DNA of 56,523 bases from Actinomycetes bacterium (GTDB taxonomy: Bacteria; Actinomycetota; Acidimicrobiia; Acidimicrobiales; GCA-2861595), in the NCBI GenBank assembly GCA_023264975.1, contig JAHFUS010000020.1, forward strand, positions 1 through 56,523. Direction: 5' to 3'. The translations under genes and the position numbers were made by a program. How positions within the stretch are numbered: position 1 is the first letter of the stretch; each line of letters begins with the position of its first letter. The notes beneath the pieces were generated by a model, which made no database searches, was not told where the DNA came from, and worked only from the letters and a program-made list of their open reading frames with translations. Shown here piece after piece: positions 1 through 8,386 of the stretch.

Positions 1-342
1 CGCGTTGCCTCCGCGGCGTCCACCCGTGCCGCCGCCCCGGCTGCCGCCGCCGCCCCGGCCACCGCCGCTGCCCCGGCCGCTGCGCCCGCCCCGGCCGCAG
101 TCCCTGCGCCCGCTGCAGAAAGCGCCACCCCGGCGCCCGCCGCGTCGCCCGCTCCGGCCAGTGCTCCGGCCACCGCTCCGGCCCGGCGCTCGGTGATGGT
201 CGCCATGTCGGACGACTCCTCGGGGTCGCCTGCCCTGGCTATCGCGCTCGTGGGCATCGGCCTGGTCCTCGCCCTCGGCGCCTCGGCCGTCGTGCTCGCC
301 AGCCGGCGTGAGGCAAAGGCCCCGGTCAAGGCACCGCGGTAG
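1..342 (+). CDS. C-terminal part of an Ala/Pro-rich surface protein with a C-terminal membrane anchor (partial)
   Basis: The frame is open from the first base to TAG at 340-342, so the N-terminus lies outside the window. About 65 residues of almost pure Ala/Pro with a few Thr and Ser come first, which looks like a disordered wall-spanning linker. They are followed by a short polar stretch (SDDSSGSPA), one hydrophobic helix (about residues 81-102) and a basic tail (SRREAKAPVKAPR). This is the usual layout of an actinobacterial extracellular protein held by a single C-terminal transmembrane segment with its domain outside. The functional domain cannot be seen, so no function is given. The alternative frame starting at base 5 gives a Pro/Arg-only peptide and is a shadow. 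Confidence 0.6.
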   Translation, partial: RVASAASTRAAAPAAAAAPATAAAPAAAPAPAAVPAPAAESATPAPAASPAPASAPATAPARRSVMVAMSDDSSGSPALAIALVGIGLVLALGASAVVLASRREAKAPVKAPR

Positions 343-363
343 TCACCGCTCGCAGCCGACACC

Positions 364-395
364 ACGAAGGGGCGGCCTCAGGGCCGCCCCTTCGT
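364..395 (+). terminator. Strong stem-loop after the first gene
   Basis: ACGAAGGGGCGGCC pairs perfectly with GGCCGCCCCTTCGT around a TCAG loop: 14 bp, GC-rich. It starts 22 bases after the stop codon. No T-tract follows, so it is a terminator-like hairpin rather than a classical intrinsic terminator. The bases from 396 to 622 hold nothing else that I can recognise. Confidence 0.7.
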
Positions 396-622
396 CGCGT
401 CCGCCCGCCTGGCGGACGGGTTCGCTCCACTGGTGGTGATTGGCGGGTTGCGAGCGCCGCCCTGCAGCTCACGGGCCGAACAGCCACAACGACCGGTGGG
501 CATGTCCGGACACCCGGATCCCGTGTCGGGGGCGCGGGTGCCTGGTGGGGCCGGATACGTGCCAGGACGGCGCTAACGACGGCCCCGGTGACTCGGACCG
601 CCGGCCCCGCTCCCCCGGGCTC

Positions 623-3463
623 CTACCTGGGGACGGCGGCCAGACCGACGATCGGTGCGTTCAGACGGTTGCCGCCGAGCGAGCCGAGAAAGGGCGCCCC
701 AAGGGCGTAGACCCCGCCGTCGGAGCCGACCGTCCAGTACCCGGGCGTGCCGGGGACGGCTTCCAGGCCCACCACGGGGGCGGCGGTGCGAATGCCGGCG
801 GTGGACCCGGTGAAGAGGGCGTCGCCGTATGCGAAGACCCCGCCGTCGGAGGCCACAAGGTGGTACCCCCGGCCGGACCTGGTGGCCCGGATGCCCTTGA
901 TGGGCGCCGCCAGGCGGGTGGAGCCGGCTGAGCCGGCGAAGCTCGCGTCGCCGAAGGCGAACACGCCACCGTCGGCCGCCGCCAGCCGGTACCCACCGCC
1001 GGTGGGCGTGGCCGAGATGCCGACCACGGGCGCCTTGAGGGCCAGCGAGGCCGCCGATCCCAGGTAGCGGGCATCGCCGAAGGCGAACACGCCGCCATCG
1101 GCCGCCGCCAGCCAGTAGCCGTTGCCGGTGGGCGTCGATGTCATCCCCACCACGGGCGCCTTGAGCGCTGCCTTGCCCATCGACCCCCGGTAGGCGGCGT
1201 CGCCGAAGGCGAACACGCCACCATCGGCCGCCGCCAACCAGTAGCCGTTGCCGGTGGGCGTGGGCACGAGGCCCACGATCGGCTTGGTGAGGCGCAGCGC
1301 GCCTGCCGAGCCGTAGAACCGGGCGTCACCAAGCGCGAACACACCACCGTCCGACCCCGCCAGCCAGTAGCCCCGGCCGGCGAACGGCGCCGGCTTGGCG
1401 AGGATCCACAGGCCGGAGTTGATGTCCGACACGACGATGTGGCGGGGCGTGTAGTCGACACCGACCACGTACGCCTTGGCGGGAATGGTGCCGGTCGGGT
1501 CCGGGGTGTCGGGCGGCACGAAGGAGCCGACCTCGACGGGGAGACCCCCCTTGAGATCCAGCACCCGCAGCCCGTCGGAGTTCCAGGCCGCATAGGCACG
1601 GGCGCCGTCGGCCACGACGTGGTGCACCGAGTAGATGCCCCGATGGTCGGGTGGCGGGAACACGCGCGCGCCCGGGCTGCGGTAGACCGCCTTCTCGACC
1701 GGCGCAGCAGGGTCGGTGGTGTCGACCACATGGAGGCCGCCCCATTCACCCGGCTGATCGAGCAGGGTGCCCATGACCGCCTTGGTCGGCTGGCACAGCC
1801 CACCGACGATGGTGGGGCATAGCGTGGTGCGCAGCGCGTTGGACGGGCCGAGCTTGATCTGCAGCCCCGGGATGGTGAGCTCACCGTTCGTCACCTGGTC
1901 CTGGTCCTGGGGCTCGGTGGGCCACCCGACCGGTGGGTTCCCCGAGGACGCCTCGGGCGTGGCACTGCGGTTGGTGTAGATCACCGCCAGTGCGCCGGCC
2001 TCCTGGGCCCGCTTGTTCAGTGCCACGAAGCGGCAGCCCACGGTGGTGCCGAGGCCGGGCGGGAAGTTGTTGACGGCGTTGCGGTCGGTGAGCAGGATCT
2101 TGCCGGCAGGGTCCGACAGCCAGGGGTCGGCGGGAACCGGCGTGACGCGGTCGCCCGCCACGCGTGCCGGGCAGGCCCGGCCCACGTACACGATGGGGGC
2201 GGTGATCTGGCCCCCGGGCTTGCGGTAGATCTGCGACTCGTACTTCAGGTCCATGGTCGTGTACAGGTCCTCGCACGCCGCGTTGTCGCCGGCCAGTTCG
2301 CCCGGCGCCGTGATCCGCAGCACGGTGCTCATCCACCACCAGTCCTCGTCGGACACCAGCGCCAGGTCGCGACCGTCGACGCTGGCGGGCGTGGCATACG
2401 ACGCATTGCCCTCCACGGTCCAGTCGGCCGGGTACTTCCACTGGCCCAGCGACTTCGGGTTGGCGAGGTCGCGGACATCGAGGTTGTAGAGGCCACCGTC
2501 GAGGTAGGGCACGAGCAGGCGGCTGCCGTCGGGGTTGAACTCGGCCGAGCGCGTCCCCCCGGTGGGATAGCAGCCGTTGTTGGACGCCTGCGACGGCGCC
2601 TCCCCGAGTGGCGGCCAGACTCCTACCACTGTCGGCTTGGCGGGGTCGGTGACGTCGACGATGCGGAGGTCGCCCGACGGCAGGTTCGACTGGGACCCGT
2701 CCGGCCGGGTCGAGACCGACAGGATGCGACCGTCGCGGATGCGCTTCAGGTCGACGGAGAACTGGTCCTTGGCGCAGCGGGCCTCGCGGCCCTCGGGCCG
2801 GGGGCCGCAGGCCGGGGCGGCCGGGTCGACGTTGTCGGAGTCGGCGAAGTAGCGGCCGAGCAGCCGGGGCCGGGTCGGGTCGGAGACGTCGTAGTAGCCG
2901 ACCCCGCGGTCGGCGAAACTCCCCACCTGCGACGTGCCCTGGGTGCGGAAGGCGATCTCGTCGTAGTCGCACGAGGCGAAAGCCACCGCGACCAGGTCGC
3001 CGCTGAAGGCGGGCGTGCTCACCTGGAGGGCGTCGACGTCGCGCGCGGCCTGGCCGGCGGGCACGGGGATGGTGCCGGCCACGCGGGGGCGGCTGGGGTC
3101 GCTGATGTCGACGACCTTGACCGGGATGGCCGGGCACGGCGGCGAGAGGTTCATCGACGCGATCTTGTTGTTGGCGTTCTGCATGGTGCTCTGCGGCACA
3201 TAGCCGGACGCGACCACAGCGGTGGTGCCCACGACGGCGACCTCGCCGTTCAGGCCCTGGCCGCCAAGGTTGCTGTAGCCGACGACCTGGAGGCCCTCGG
3301 CCCGGCCGCCCGGGGGCGCGGTGGCCGGCGCCGCCGTCTGCGCACCACTCGGCGGGACCACGCCGCTGAGGACCGCCGCCAGGGAAACAGCGGCGAGGGC
3401 GGCGACGAGCGCCGACCTCCGGCCGATTCGAGTTCGTACTGTGGCGGACGCCATCTCGCTCAC
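623..3463 (-). CDS. Secreted LVIVD-repeat protein with a PA-like insert and six C-terminal GYWL/DGGVFAFGD repeats
   Basis: 946 residues. A signal peptide is clear: basic start (RTRIGRRS), hydrophobic core, then PPSGAQ. The body has LVIVD-type beta-propeller blades, each with a V.DVSDP.RP or close variant (PVKVVDISDPSRP, YYDVSDPTRP, DLRIVDVTDPAKP, GLHVVDTTDP). A stretch around residues 430-560 (GALAVIYTNRS) resembles a protease-associated domain inserted between blades. The last 250 residues are six 42-residue repeats of the GYWLAAADGGVFAFGDA type, which are common in secreted actinobacterial proteins. It probably acts outside the cell in adhesion or ligand binding; no catalytic residues can be pointed to. 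Its GC content matches its neighbours. It is divergent from the DUF4395 gene. Confidence 0.85.
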   Translation of the reverse strand: MSEMASATVRTRIGRRSALVAALAAVSLAAVLSGVVPPSGAQTAAPATAPPGGRAEGLQVVGYSNLGGQGLNGEVAVVGTTAVVASGYVPQSTMQNANNKIASMNLSPPCPAIPVKVVDISDPSRPRVAGTIPVPAGQAARDVDALQVSTPAFSGDLVAVAFASCDYDEIAFRTQGTSQVGSFADRGVGYYDVSDPTRPRLLGRYFADSDNVDPAAPACGPRPEGREARCAKDQFSVDLKRIRDGRILSVSTRPDGSQSNLPSGDLRIVDVTDPAKPTVVGVWPPLGEAPSQASNNGCYPTGGTRSAEFNPDGSRLLVPYLDGGLYNLDVRDLANPKSLGQWKYPADWTVEGNASYATPASVDGRDLALVSDEDWWWMSTVLRITAPGELAGDNAACEDLYTTMDLKYESQIYRKPGGQITAPIVYVGRACPARVAGDRVTPVPADPWLSDPAGKILLTDRNAVNNFPPGLGTTVGCRFVALNKRAQEAGALAVIYTNRSATPEASSGNPPVGWPTEPQDQDQVTNGELTIPGLQIKLGPSNALRTTLCPTIVGGLCQPTKAVMGTLLDQPGEWGGLHVVDTTDPAAPVEKAVYRSPGARVFPPPDHRGIYSVHHVVADGARAYAAWNSDGLRVLDLKGGLPVEVGSFVPPDTPDPTGTIPAKAYVVGVDYTPRHIVVSDINSGLWILAKPAPFAGRGYWLAGSDGGVFALGDARFYGSAGALRLTKPIVGLVPTPTGNGYWLAAADGGVFAFGDAAYRGSMGKAALKAPVVGMTSTPTGNGYWLAAADGGVFAFGDARYLGSAASLALKAPVVGISATPTGGGYRLAAADGGVFAFGDASFAGSAGSTRLAAPIKGIRATRSGRGYHLVASDGGVFAYGDALFTGSTAGIRTAAPVVGLEAVPGTPGYWTVGSDGGVYALGAPFLGSLGGNRLNAPIVGLAAVPR
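626..1380 (-). repeat. Six tandem 126-bp coding repeats (42 aa each)
   Basis: The consensus is GYWLAAADGGVFAFGDA, then a short variable part with GS, then L.APVVG and TPTG. The first four units are nearly identical at DNA level, for example the repeated minus-strand string encoding DGGVFAFGDA. The last two units are more diverged. This points to expansion by duplication inside the gene. Confidence 0.9.
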
Positions 3464-3669
3464 CCCTATCGCCTGTGACCGGCACGCACCTTAGGATGGC
3501 CACGGCCGCTTGTCAGGTGGGCGCTCTCCATGCAGCCCGAGGGGATCGGCCCGAGGGGATGGGCCCGCCCTTCGCACGCCCGTCCTCGAGGACCACGGCC
3601 CCGGAACACGAGCGTTCCGTCTATTGTTGACCTGACCACTCGGGATTCCGGAGCAGAGGAGACGTTCAG

Positions 3670-4233
3670 ATGGCGCTGGTGGTCGGGGATCGGTCGTGGC
3701 GGGTGTTCTCGTTCCCCGATCCCGTCGACGAGGTCTCCGCCCGACTGGTCGCCGGCGGCGTGGTGGCCATGGCGGCGGTGGCCATCGCCTTCGACCTGCG
3801 CCCGCTCACGGTCGTGATCGCCTACGGGTTCGTGGCCCGGGTCCTCACCGGCCCCACCCTCAGCCCGCTCGGGCAGGTGGTGACCAGGGTCGTGAGGCCC
3901 CGCCTGCCCGTGCCCCCCCGGCCGGTGCCGGGGCCGCCCAAGCGCTTCGCCCAGGGCATCGGGGCGATCCTGTCGGTCACCGCTGCCGCCCTCGCCCTTG
4001 TCTTCCAGCAGTGGACGGCCGCCCAGGTGCTGTTGGCGGCGCTGGTGGCGGCGGCCTCGCTCGAGGCCTTTCTCGGCCTGTGCCTGGGGTGCAGGGTGTT
4101 CTCCGTGCTGATGCGGGCAGGCGTCGTCCCCGCCCGCGTCTGCGTACGGTGCGACGACCTGTGGCGGGCCGGCGCCAGCCCTGACCGGAGCGGCGTCCCT
4201 GATCGAAATCGTCGGGTCCAGCAAAGCCGATAG
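3670..4233 (+). CDS. DUF4395 family integral membrane protein
   Basis: 187 residues. The start ATG follows AGGAG by 8 bases. Several hydrophobic helices are separated by a PPKRFAQGIGA segment and a CLGC motif, both typical of DUF4395 proteins. In other actinobacteria these genes often lie beside thiol-redox genes, so a link to thiosulfate or disulfide chemistry is possible. No such partner is adjacent here. The tail after the last helix (RCDDLWRAGAS and onward) is polar and contains two more Cys in VCVRCDD. The function is unknown. The long minus-strand frame opposite it is very Arg/Gly/His-rich and was rejected. Confidence 0.75.
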   Translation: MALVVGDRSWRVFSFPDPVDEVSARLVAGGVVAMAAVAIAFDLRPLTVVIAYGFVARVLTGPTLSPLGQVVTRVVRPRLPVPPRPVPGPPKRFAQGIGAILSVTAAALALVFQQWTAAQVLLAALVAAASLEAFLGLCLGCRVFSVLMRAGVVPARVCVRCDDLWRAGASPDRSGVPDRNRRVQQSR

Positions 4234-4384
4234 AAAACCCACCCCTTCCGCTTGTAGACTTGTGGCGGGGTTCCTTGCCGGACAAGGGTCAAGGGGACTC
4301 GGAGCACCTCGGTTGGAGAATCGCAGGCGTTGCGTCTTCCCTCGCCCCTGGAGCGGCGCCGTTCGCGGCGTCGAGGAGGACGAC

Positions 4385-4606
4385 ATGGCGATGGCGGACG
4401 CTGAGGAGCGAGCGGCAACGACCGGCAAGCGGGACTACCTGCGGGTGGCGGAGGTCGCGGACCTGTTCCACGTCTCCACCAAGACCGTGGTCCGGTGGGC
4501 CACGGAGGGCAAATTGCCCCATGTACTCACCCTTGGTGGGCACCGCCGCTTCCCCCGGGCGGATATCGAGCGGGTGGTGGAGGGGCTGCAGCGCGGCGGC
4601 GCCTGA
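4385..4606 (+). CDS. bldC: BldC-like MerR-type helix-turn-helix DNA-binding protein
   Basis: 73 residues. The ATG at 4385 sits just after GAGGAGGAC, so the longer upstream frame is not needed. The core reads DYLRVAEVADLFHVSTKTVVRWATEGKLPHV, then LGGHRRFPRADIERVV. This is the winged helix-turn-helix of the excisionase/MerR group, and the GGHRRFP.A.I box is diagnostic of BldC proteins. BldC of Streptomyces is 68 residues and controls the timing of development by binding direct repeats cooperatively. Whether this organism differentiates is unknown. The gene stands alone; the next gene on the plus strand is far away. Confidence 0.85.
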   Translation: MAMADAEERAATTGKRDYLRVAEVADLFHVSTKTVVRWATEGKLPHVLTLGGHRRFPRADIERVVEGLQRGGA

Positions 4607-4615
4607 GCCCGCCCG

Positions 4616-5260
4616 TCAGCCGTCCGCGGGGGCAACCAGCATGCCGGCGGCCTCGGCGGCGCTGATCATGTCCTGCGCCAGCGCCCACAGGCGCGCCGAT
4701 CCGCCCGCCATATGGGCGTTGGTGGCGCGCGCCTGTGCGGCCGTGATCCCCTCGACCGGCCACGCCCCGCCGCCGGCCGCCAGGTTGAGGAGCAGGGGTT
4801 GCAATCGGTCGACGGTGGCCGCGAAACGGGCGTCCGGCGACTGCCGGGCCTCGAACTCCGCCCGCAGCGCCCGCAGCCCGTCCGCCTGGTCGGGCGGCAG
4901 GAGCCCGAAGATGCGCTCGGCTGCAGCCCGCTCGGCGACCACGGCACCCCGGCGGGCCTCGGTGTCGTAGACGAGTACGTCGCCGGTGTCGATCTCGACC
5001 ACGTCGTGGATGGCCACCATGGTGAGGACACGGAGGAGGTCGACGGGCTCGTCGGCGTGCTCGGCCAGCACGAGGGCGGCAACGGTGAGGTGCCACATGT
5101 GCTCGGCGTCGTTCTCCCGGCGGGAGCCGTCGGCCAGGGGGTTGTGGCGCACCACCTGCTTCACCCGGTCGATCTCGAGCAGGAACCGGACCTGGGCTTG
5201 GAGCCGGGCACCGGCGGTGGCCTCGTCGCCCTCGGCCGCCGGGCCGGTGCCGGCCGTCAC
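4616..5260 (-). CDS. HD-domain phosphohydrolase (YfbR/HDDC2-like, probable 5'-deoxynucleotidase)
   Basis: 214 residues from a GTG at 5260 that overlaps the upstream stop as GTGA. A GTG at 5287 is also possible. The HD_3 pattern is present: LLEIDRVKQVVRHNPL, ENDAEHMWHLTVAALVL (H..H), then VAIHDVVEIDTGDV with the HD pair and an E..TGD motif. This matches HDDC2/YfbR proteins, which remove phosphate from deoxynucleoside monophosphates using a divalent metal. The C-terminal Q-P-L-L-N-L helix region also fits the family. It forms a two-gene unit with the small membrane protein before it. Substrate preference cannot be read from the sequence. Confidence 0.8.
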   Translation of the reverse strand: MTAGTGPAAEGDEATAGARLQAQVRFLLEIDRVKQVVRHNPLADGSRRENDAEHMWHLTVAALVLAEHADEPVDLLRVLTMVAIHDVVEIDTGDVLVYDTEARRGAVVAERAAAERIFGLLPPDQADGLRALRAEFEARQSPDARFAATVDRLQPLLLNLAAGGGAWPVEGITAAQARATNAHMAGGSARLWALAQDMISAAEAAGMLVAPADG

Positions 5261-5463
5261 CCGCTGACGAGCGAGGCCAGTGCCCACACGGTGGCCAGGA
5301 GCCCGACCACGATCATGACAACGCTGCGGGCGGGCGGCGCCTTGGCCAGCTCACCCTCCTTCGGCGCCCCCGGGGGGCGCACCAGGGCCAGCCCGTTCCC
5401 GACGACCATGGCGGCGCCGAGGGCGAGGACGAGCAGCGGCAGGAGGTCGTCACCGAGGAGCAC
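5257..5463 (-). CDS. Small two-helix membrane protein
   Basis: 68 residues with two hydrophobic segments (LLPLLVLALGAAMVVGNGLALV and VVMIVVGLLATVWALASLV) joined by a short charged loop (PPGAPKEGELAKAPPAR). This is a helical hairpin with both ends on the same side. Its stop overlaps the GTG of the HD-domain gene by four bases, which suggests translational coupling. I do not recognise a named family, and no function is assigned. Confidence 0.6.
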   Translation of the reverse strand: MLLGDDLLPLLVLALGAAMVVGNGLALVRPPGAPKEGELAKAPPARSVVMIVVGLLATVWALASLVSG

Positions 5464-5832
5464 GGGCGACGTCCTCGGCGACCGGGCGGGCGGCGGTCAC
5501 GGTGTCGAGGCTACGCCCACACCGGGCCCGATCAACGCCGGCCGGATCGAGCGACGGCGTCAGGGCCCGGATTCGGACCGTGGTGCCGTCTGGAGCGAAG
5601 GGGGAGCTGGATGACCGCCTCGGTGGCGGCCGGTCGAGGTTCGAAATGGCCCTCAAGGCACAGGTCGCCGCCGCCGATAGGGAAAGGCGCCCCTCCAGAC
5701 GGCGCTTGTTCAAAGGATGGGCCGGGGACCCTCCCCGGTGACGGCCCGGCAACCCGGCCGGGTCGGCCACACCCCGGCCCTTCCTTTGCCTACCGGCGCG
5801 CCCGCGACCAGCGGGCGGATGCGCGCGTCGGC
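5464..5832. other. Gene-poor interval between dnaB and the small membrane-protein gene
   Basis: 369 bases. Short open frames here (for example 5502-5741 plus) are Arg/Ser-rich and have no ribosome site or family resemblance. GC-rich short inverted repeats near 5720-5780 could help terminate dnaB transcription, but no single clear stem stands out. No RNA gene was recognised. Confidence 0.5.
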
Positions 5833-7194
5833 TCAGATGCGGGCCATGTTGGCGAAGCGGGTGTACTGGTTGAGGAAGGCCAGCTGGCACACGCCGGTGG
5901 GGCCGTTGCGGTGCTTGGACACGATGATCTCCGCCGTGCCCCGGTCGGGCGACTCCGCGTTGTAGATCTCGTCGCGGTACAGGAACATCACCACGTCGGC
6001 ATCCTGCTCCAGGCTGCCGGATTCGCGGAGGTCGGCGAGCATGGGCCGCTTGTCGGCTCGGGCCTCGAGGCCACGGGAGAGCTGGGAAAGGGCGATCACC
6101 GGCACCTCGAGCTCGCGGGCGAGGATCTTCAGGCCGCGGCTGATCTCCGACACCTCGACCTGGCGGTTCTCGGCGTTGGACCGCCCGGTCATCAGCTGGA
6201 GGTAGTCGATCACCACCAGGCCGAGGCCCTCGCGGCTCTTGAGCCGGCGGGCCTTGGCCCGGATGTCCATGATCGTGAGGTTGGGGTTGTCGTCGACGAA
6301 GATCGGCGCCTCGCCCAGCCGGCCGATGGCGTGGCTGATCTTGGGCCAGTCGGTCTCCAGCAGGCGGCCGTTGCGCATGCGGGTGGCGTCGACGCGGGCC
6401 TCGGCGCACAGCAGGCGTTGGGTGATCTCGTGGTGGCTCATCTCGAGCGAGAAAAGGAGCACCGGCGTGCGGGACTCCATGGCGGCGTGGGCCACGATGC
6501 CGAGGGCGAAGCTGGTCTTGCCCATGGATGGGCGGGCGCCGAGGATCACCAGGTTGGACGGCTGGAGGCCGGCCAGTCGCTCGTCGAGGTCGGTGTAGCC
6601 GGTAGGGACGCCTGTGATCGACTCGCCCCGCTCGTACAGGGCCTCAAGGTGGTCGAGGCTCTTGGTGAGCAGGTCGCGCAGGGGGGCGAGGGTGTCGGCC
6701 ACCCGGCGCTGGCCCAGCTGGAACACCAGGGTCTCCGCCTTGTCGACCGCCTGGGCGACATCGTCGGGCATCTCGTAGCCCAGTTCGGCGATCTCCGACG
6801 CCACGCCGATGAGGCGGCGCAGGAGGGCGTGCTCCTCGACGATGCGGGCGTAGCGGGGGGCGTTGCCGATGGCCGGGGTGTTGGCCTGGAGGGAGATGAG
6901 GGTGGGCGGCCCGCCGATGGCCTCCAGCAGCCCGGCCCGGCGCAGTTCGTCGGCGACGGTGACCGGGTCGGCCGGCTCGCCCTGGGCGTAGAGCGACGTG
7001 ACAGCGTCGAAGACGTGGCCGTGGGCCGGCTTGTAGAAGTCATCGCTGCCGCAGATCTGCACCGCTTCGACAATGGCGTCGCGCGACAGCAGCATGGCCC
7101 CGAGCAGCGATTCCTCGGCGTGCAGGTCGTGCGGGACGACCCGTCGCGGGCCTGGGCCCTGGCTTCGCCGGGCGTCGTCGATCGAGCGGACCAT
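5833..7194 (-). CDS. dnaB: Replicative DNA helicase DnaB
   Basis: 453 residues, normal for the family and without an intein. The N-terminal helical domain begins PHDLHAEESLLGAMLLS. The RecA-like domain carries Walker A at about residues 219-228 (GARPSMGKTS), LLFSLEMS after it, Walker B in LGLVVIDYLQLM, and SQLSRGLEARADKRP.LADLRESGSLEQDAD toward the end. It unwinds DNA ahead of the fork as a hexamer. The DciA homologue at 47.2 kb is the expected loader/partner. It lies downstream of rplI on the same strand, the same order as in mycobacteria, with a 235-base gap that contains a hairpin. Confidence 0.97.
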   Translation of the reverse strand: MVRSIDDARRSQGPGPRRVVPHDLHAEESLLGAMLLSRDAIVEAVQICGSDDFYKPAHGHVFDAVTSLYAQGEPADPVTVADELRRAGLLEAIGGPPTLISLQANTPAIGNAPRYARIVEEHALLRRLIGVASEIAELGYEMPDDVAQAVDKAETLVFQLGQRRVADTLAPLRDLLTKSLDHLEALYERGESITGVPTGYTDLDERLAGLQPSNLVILGARPSMGKTSFALGIVAHAAMESRTPVLLFSLEMSHHEITQRLLCAEARVDATRMRNGRLLETDWPKISHAIGRLGEAPIFVDDNPNLTIMDIRAKARRLKSREGLGLVVIDYLQLMTGRSNAENRQVEVSEISRGLKILARELEVPVIALSQLSRGLEARADKRPMLADLRESGSLEQDADVVMFLYRDEIYNAESPDRGTAEIIVSKHRNGPTGVCQLAFLNQYTRFANMARI

Positions 7195-7403
7195 CAGTCA
7201 GGCCATCACAGCCGCAACGCCGTGTGGACGTCCAGCCCCGTTTCCTGTGGATTCACCGTGGAAACCCCTCCTGTTCACCCACAGGGGAACTCCTGTTCGA
7301 AGGTTAACGGAGGGGTGCGACAGTCTTCGGGCCCGCGCAGAAGCCGCGGAGGACGACATCCGGATGCCGGGACGTGGAACTCCGCGGAACCTGCGTTGGT
7401 AGG

Positions 7404-7423
7404 GCGGGCCGACCGAGGCCCGC
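7404..7423 (-). terminator. Hairpin just after rplI
   Basis: GCGGGCC and GGCCCGC pair around a 6-base loop, starting 6 bases past the rplI stop on the minus strand. There is no T-tract. It could end or attenuate the rpsF-ssb-rpsR-rplI transcript before dnaB. Confidence 0.5.
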
Positions 7424-7429
7424 ACCTCG

Positions 7430-7879
7430 TCAGCGGTCGGTGACGACCTCGACGTTGAGCCGGAACTCGACGTCGGTGTGCAGCTTCACCGGGATCTCGT
7501 GGGAGCCGAGGGTCTTGATCGGCTCGTCTATGTGGAGCCGGCGCCGGTCGAGCTCGACACCTGACTGGGCGGTGACGGCATCGGCGATGTCGGCGGCCGT
7601 GACTGAGCCGAACAGCCGGCCTTCGCGCCCGGCACGGGCCGGGATCTTGATGACCAGCGGCACGAGCTTGCGGGCGACCGCCTCGGCGCCCTCGCGATCG
7701 CGAGCGTCCTTGACGTCGCGCGAGCGCCGCATGGCGTCGGCCTGGGCCTGCACACCGGGCGTAGCCTTGATGGCCCGCCCCTTGGGTACCAGGTAGTTCC
7801 GGCCGAAGCCGTCGGCGACGTCGAGGACGTCGCCCTTCTTGCCGACGCCCTCGACGTCGACACGCAGCACGACGCGCAT
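7430..7879 (-). CDS. rplI: 50S ribosomal protein bL9
   Basis: 149 residues, the usual length. The N-domain has the family signature: VVLRVDVEGVGKKGDVLDVADGF, then GRNYLVPKGRA. A long helix (QADAMRRSRDVKDARDREGAEAVARKL) leads to the C-domain with GRLFGSVTAADIADAV. It binds 23S rRNA near the L1 stalk. It is last in the rpsF-ssb-rpsR-rplI unit and starts directly after the rpsR stop without spacing. Confidence 0.97.
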   Translation of the reverse strand: MRVVLRVDVEGVGKKGDVLDVADGFGRNYLVPKGRAIKATPGVQAQADAMRRSRDVKDARDREGAEAVARKLVPLVIKIPARAGREGRLFGSVTAADIADAVTAQSGVELDRRRLHIDEPIKTLGSHEIPVKLHTDVEFRLNVEVVTDR

Positions 7880-8386
7880 CTACTCCTCCGCCGTGTCGTC
7901 GCCGCCGCCGGCCGCGACGACCTCGAGATCGGCGTCGACGCCGGCGTCGGCCTCGACGGTGCCGGTGGCGTCGGCATCGGGCTCACGGCCCGGGGGCGGG
8001 CCCGGGGGCCGGGGCGGGGCGCCGTCGCGCGGGGCCATGGGCCCCCGCGAGCCGCCCGGCCCGCCACGGCCGCCGCCGCCGCCACCACCACCACGGCCAC
8101 CCGTGCGCTCCGTGACGGTGCGCTGGGTGTACGGCAACAGGGCCAGCTCGCGGGCGGTCTTGATGGCCACCGCCACCTCGCGCTGGTGCTGGGTGCAGTT
8201 GCCGCTGACCCGGCGGGCGCGGATCTTGCCCCGGTCGGACATGAACCGGCGGAGGACGTTGACCTCCTTGTAGTCCACCCAGGGAATGTGCTCGGTGCAG
8301 AAGATGCAGACCTTCTTCTTGCCACCCCGGCGCCCCTCGCGCGGGGCGCGCTTGGTGCCGCGGTCGCGATCGTTGTTGCGTGCCAT
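7880..8386 (-). CDS. rpsR: 30S ribosomal protein bS18 with a long Gly/Pro/acidic C-terminal extension
   Basis: 168 residues, about twice the usual 75-90. Residues 1-90 are ordinary bS18: [61 protein letters not shown]. The CxxC plus a later Cys is the zinc-type variant. After VTERTGG comes a Gly run, then a Pro-rich segment, then an acidic tail ending GGGDDTAEE. The frame stays open to its own TGA and the codon use does not change. The tail is predicted to be disordered and may project from the platform of the 30S subunit. Its role is unknown. Confidence 0.95.
   Translation of the reverse strand: MARNNDRDRGTKRAPREGRRGGKKKVCIFCTEHIPWVDYKEVNVLRRFMSDRGKIRARRVSGNCTQHQREVAVAIKTARELALLPYTQRTVTERTGGRGGGGGGGGRGGPGGSRGPMAPRDGAPPRPPGPPPGREPDADATGTVEADAGVDADLEVVAAGGGDDTAEE

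Noticed and set aside
3466-4428. 320-residue minus-strand frame opposite DUF4395
   Set aside because: Arg/Gly/His low-complexity composition; the plus strand has a clear membrane protein with a ribosome site.
5630-5665. tRNA-like T-loop (GGTTCGAAA)
   Set aside because: The flanking bases do not form a T stem, and no acceptor or anticodon arm is present.
5611-7443. 610-residue plus-strand frame opposite dnaB
   Set aside because: Shadow of dnaB; no ribosome site and no family pattern.
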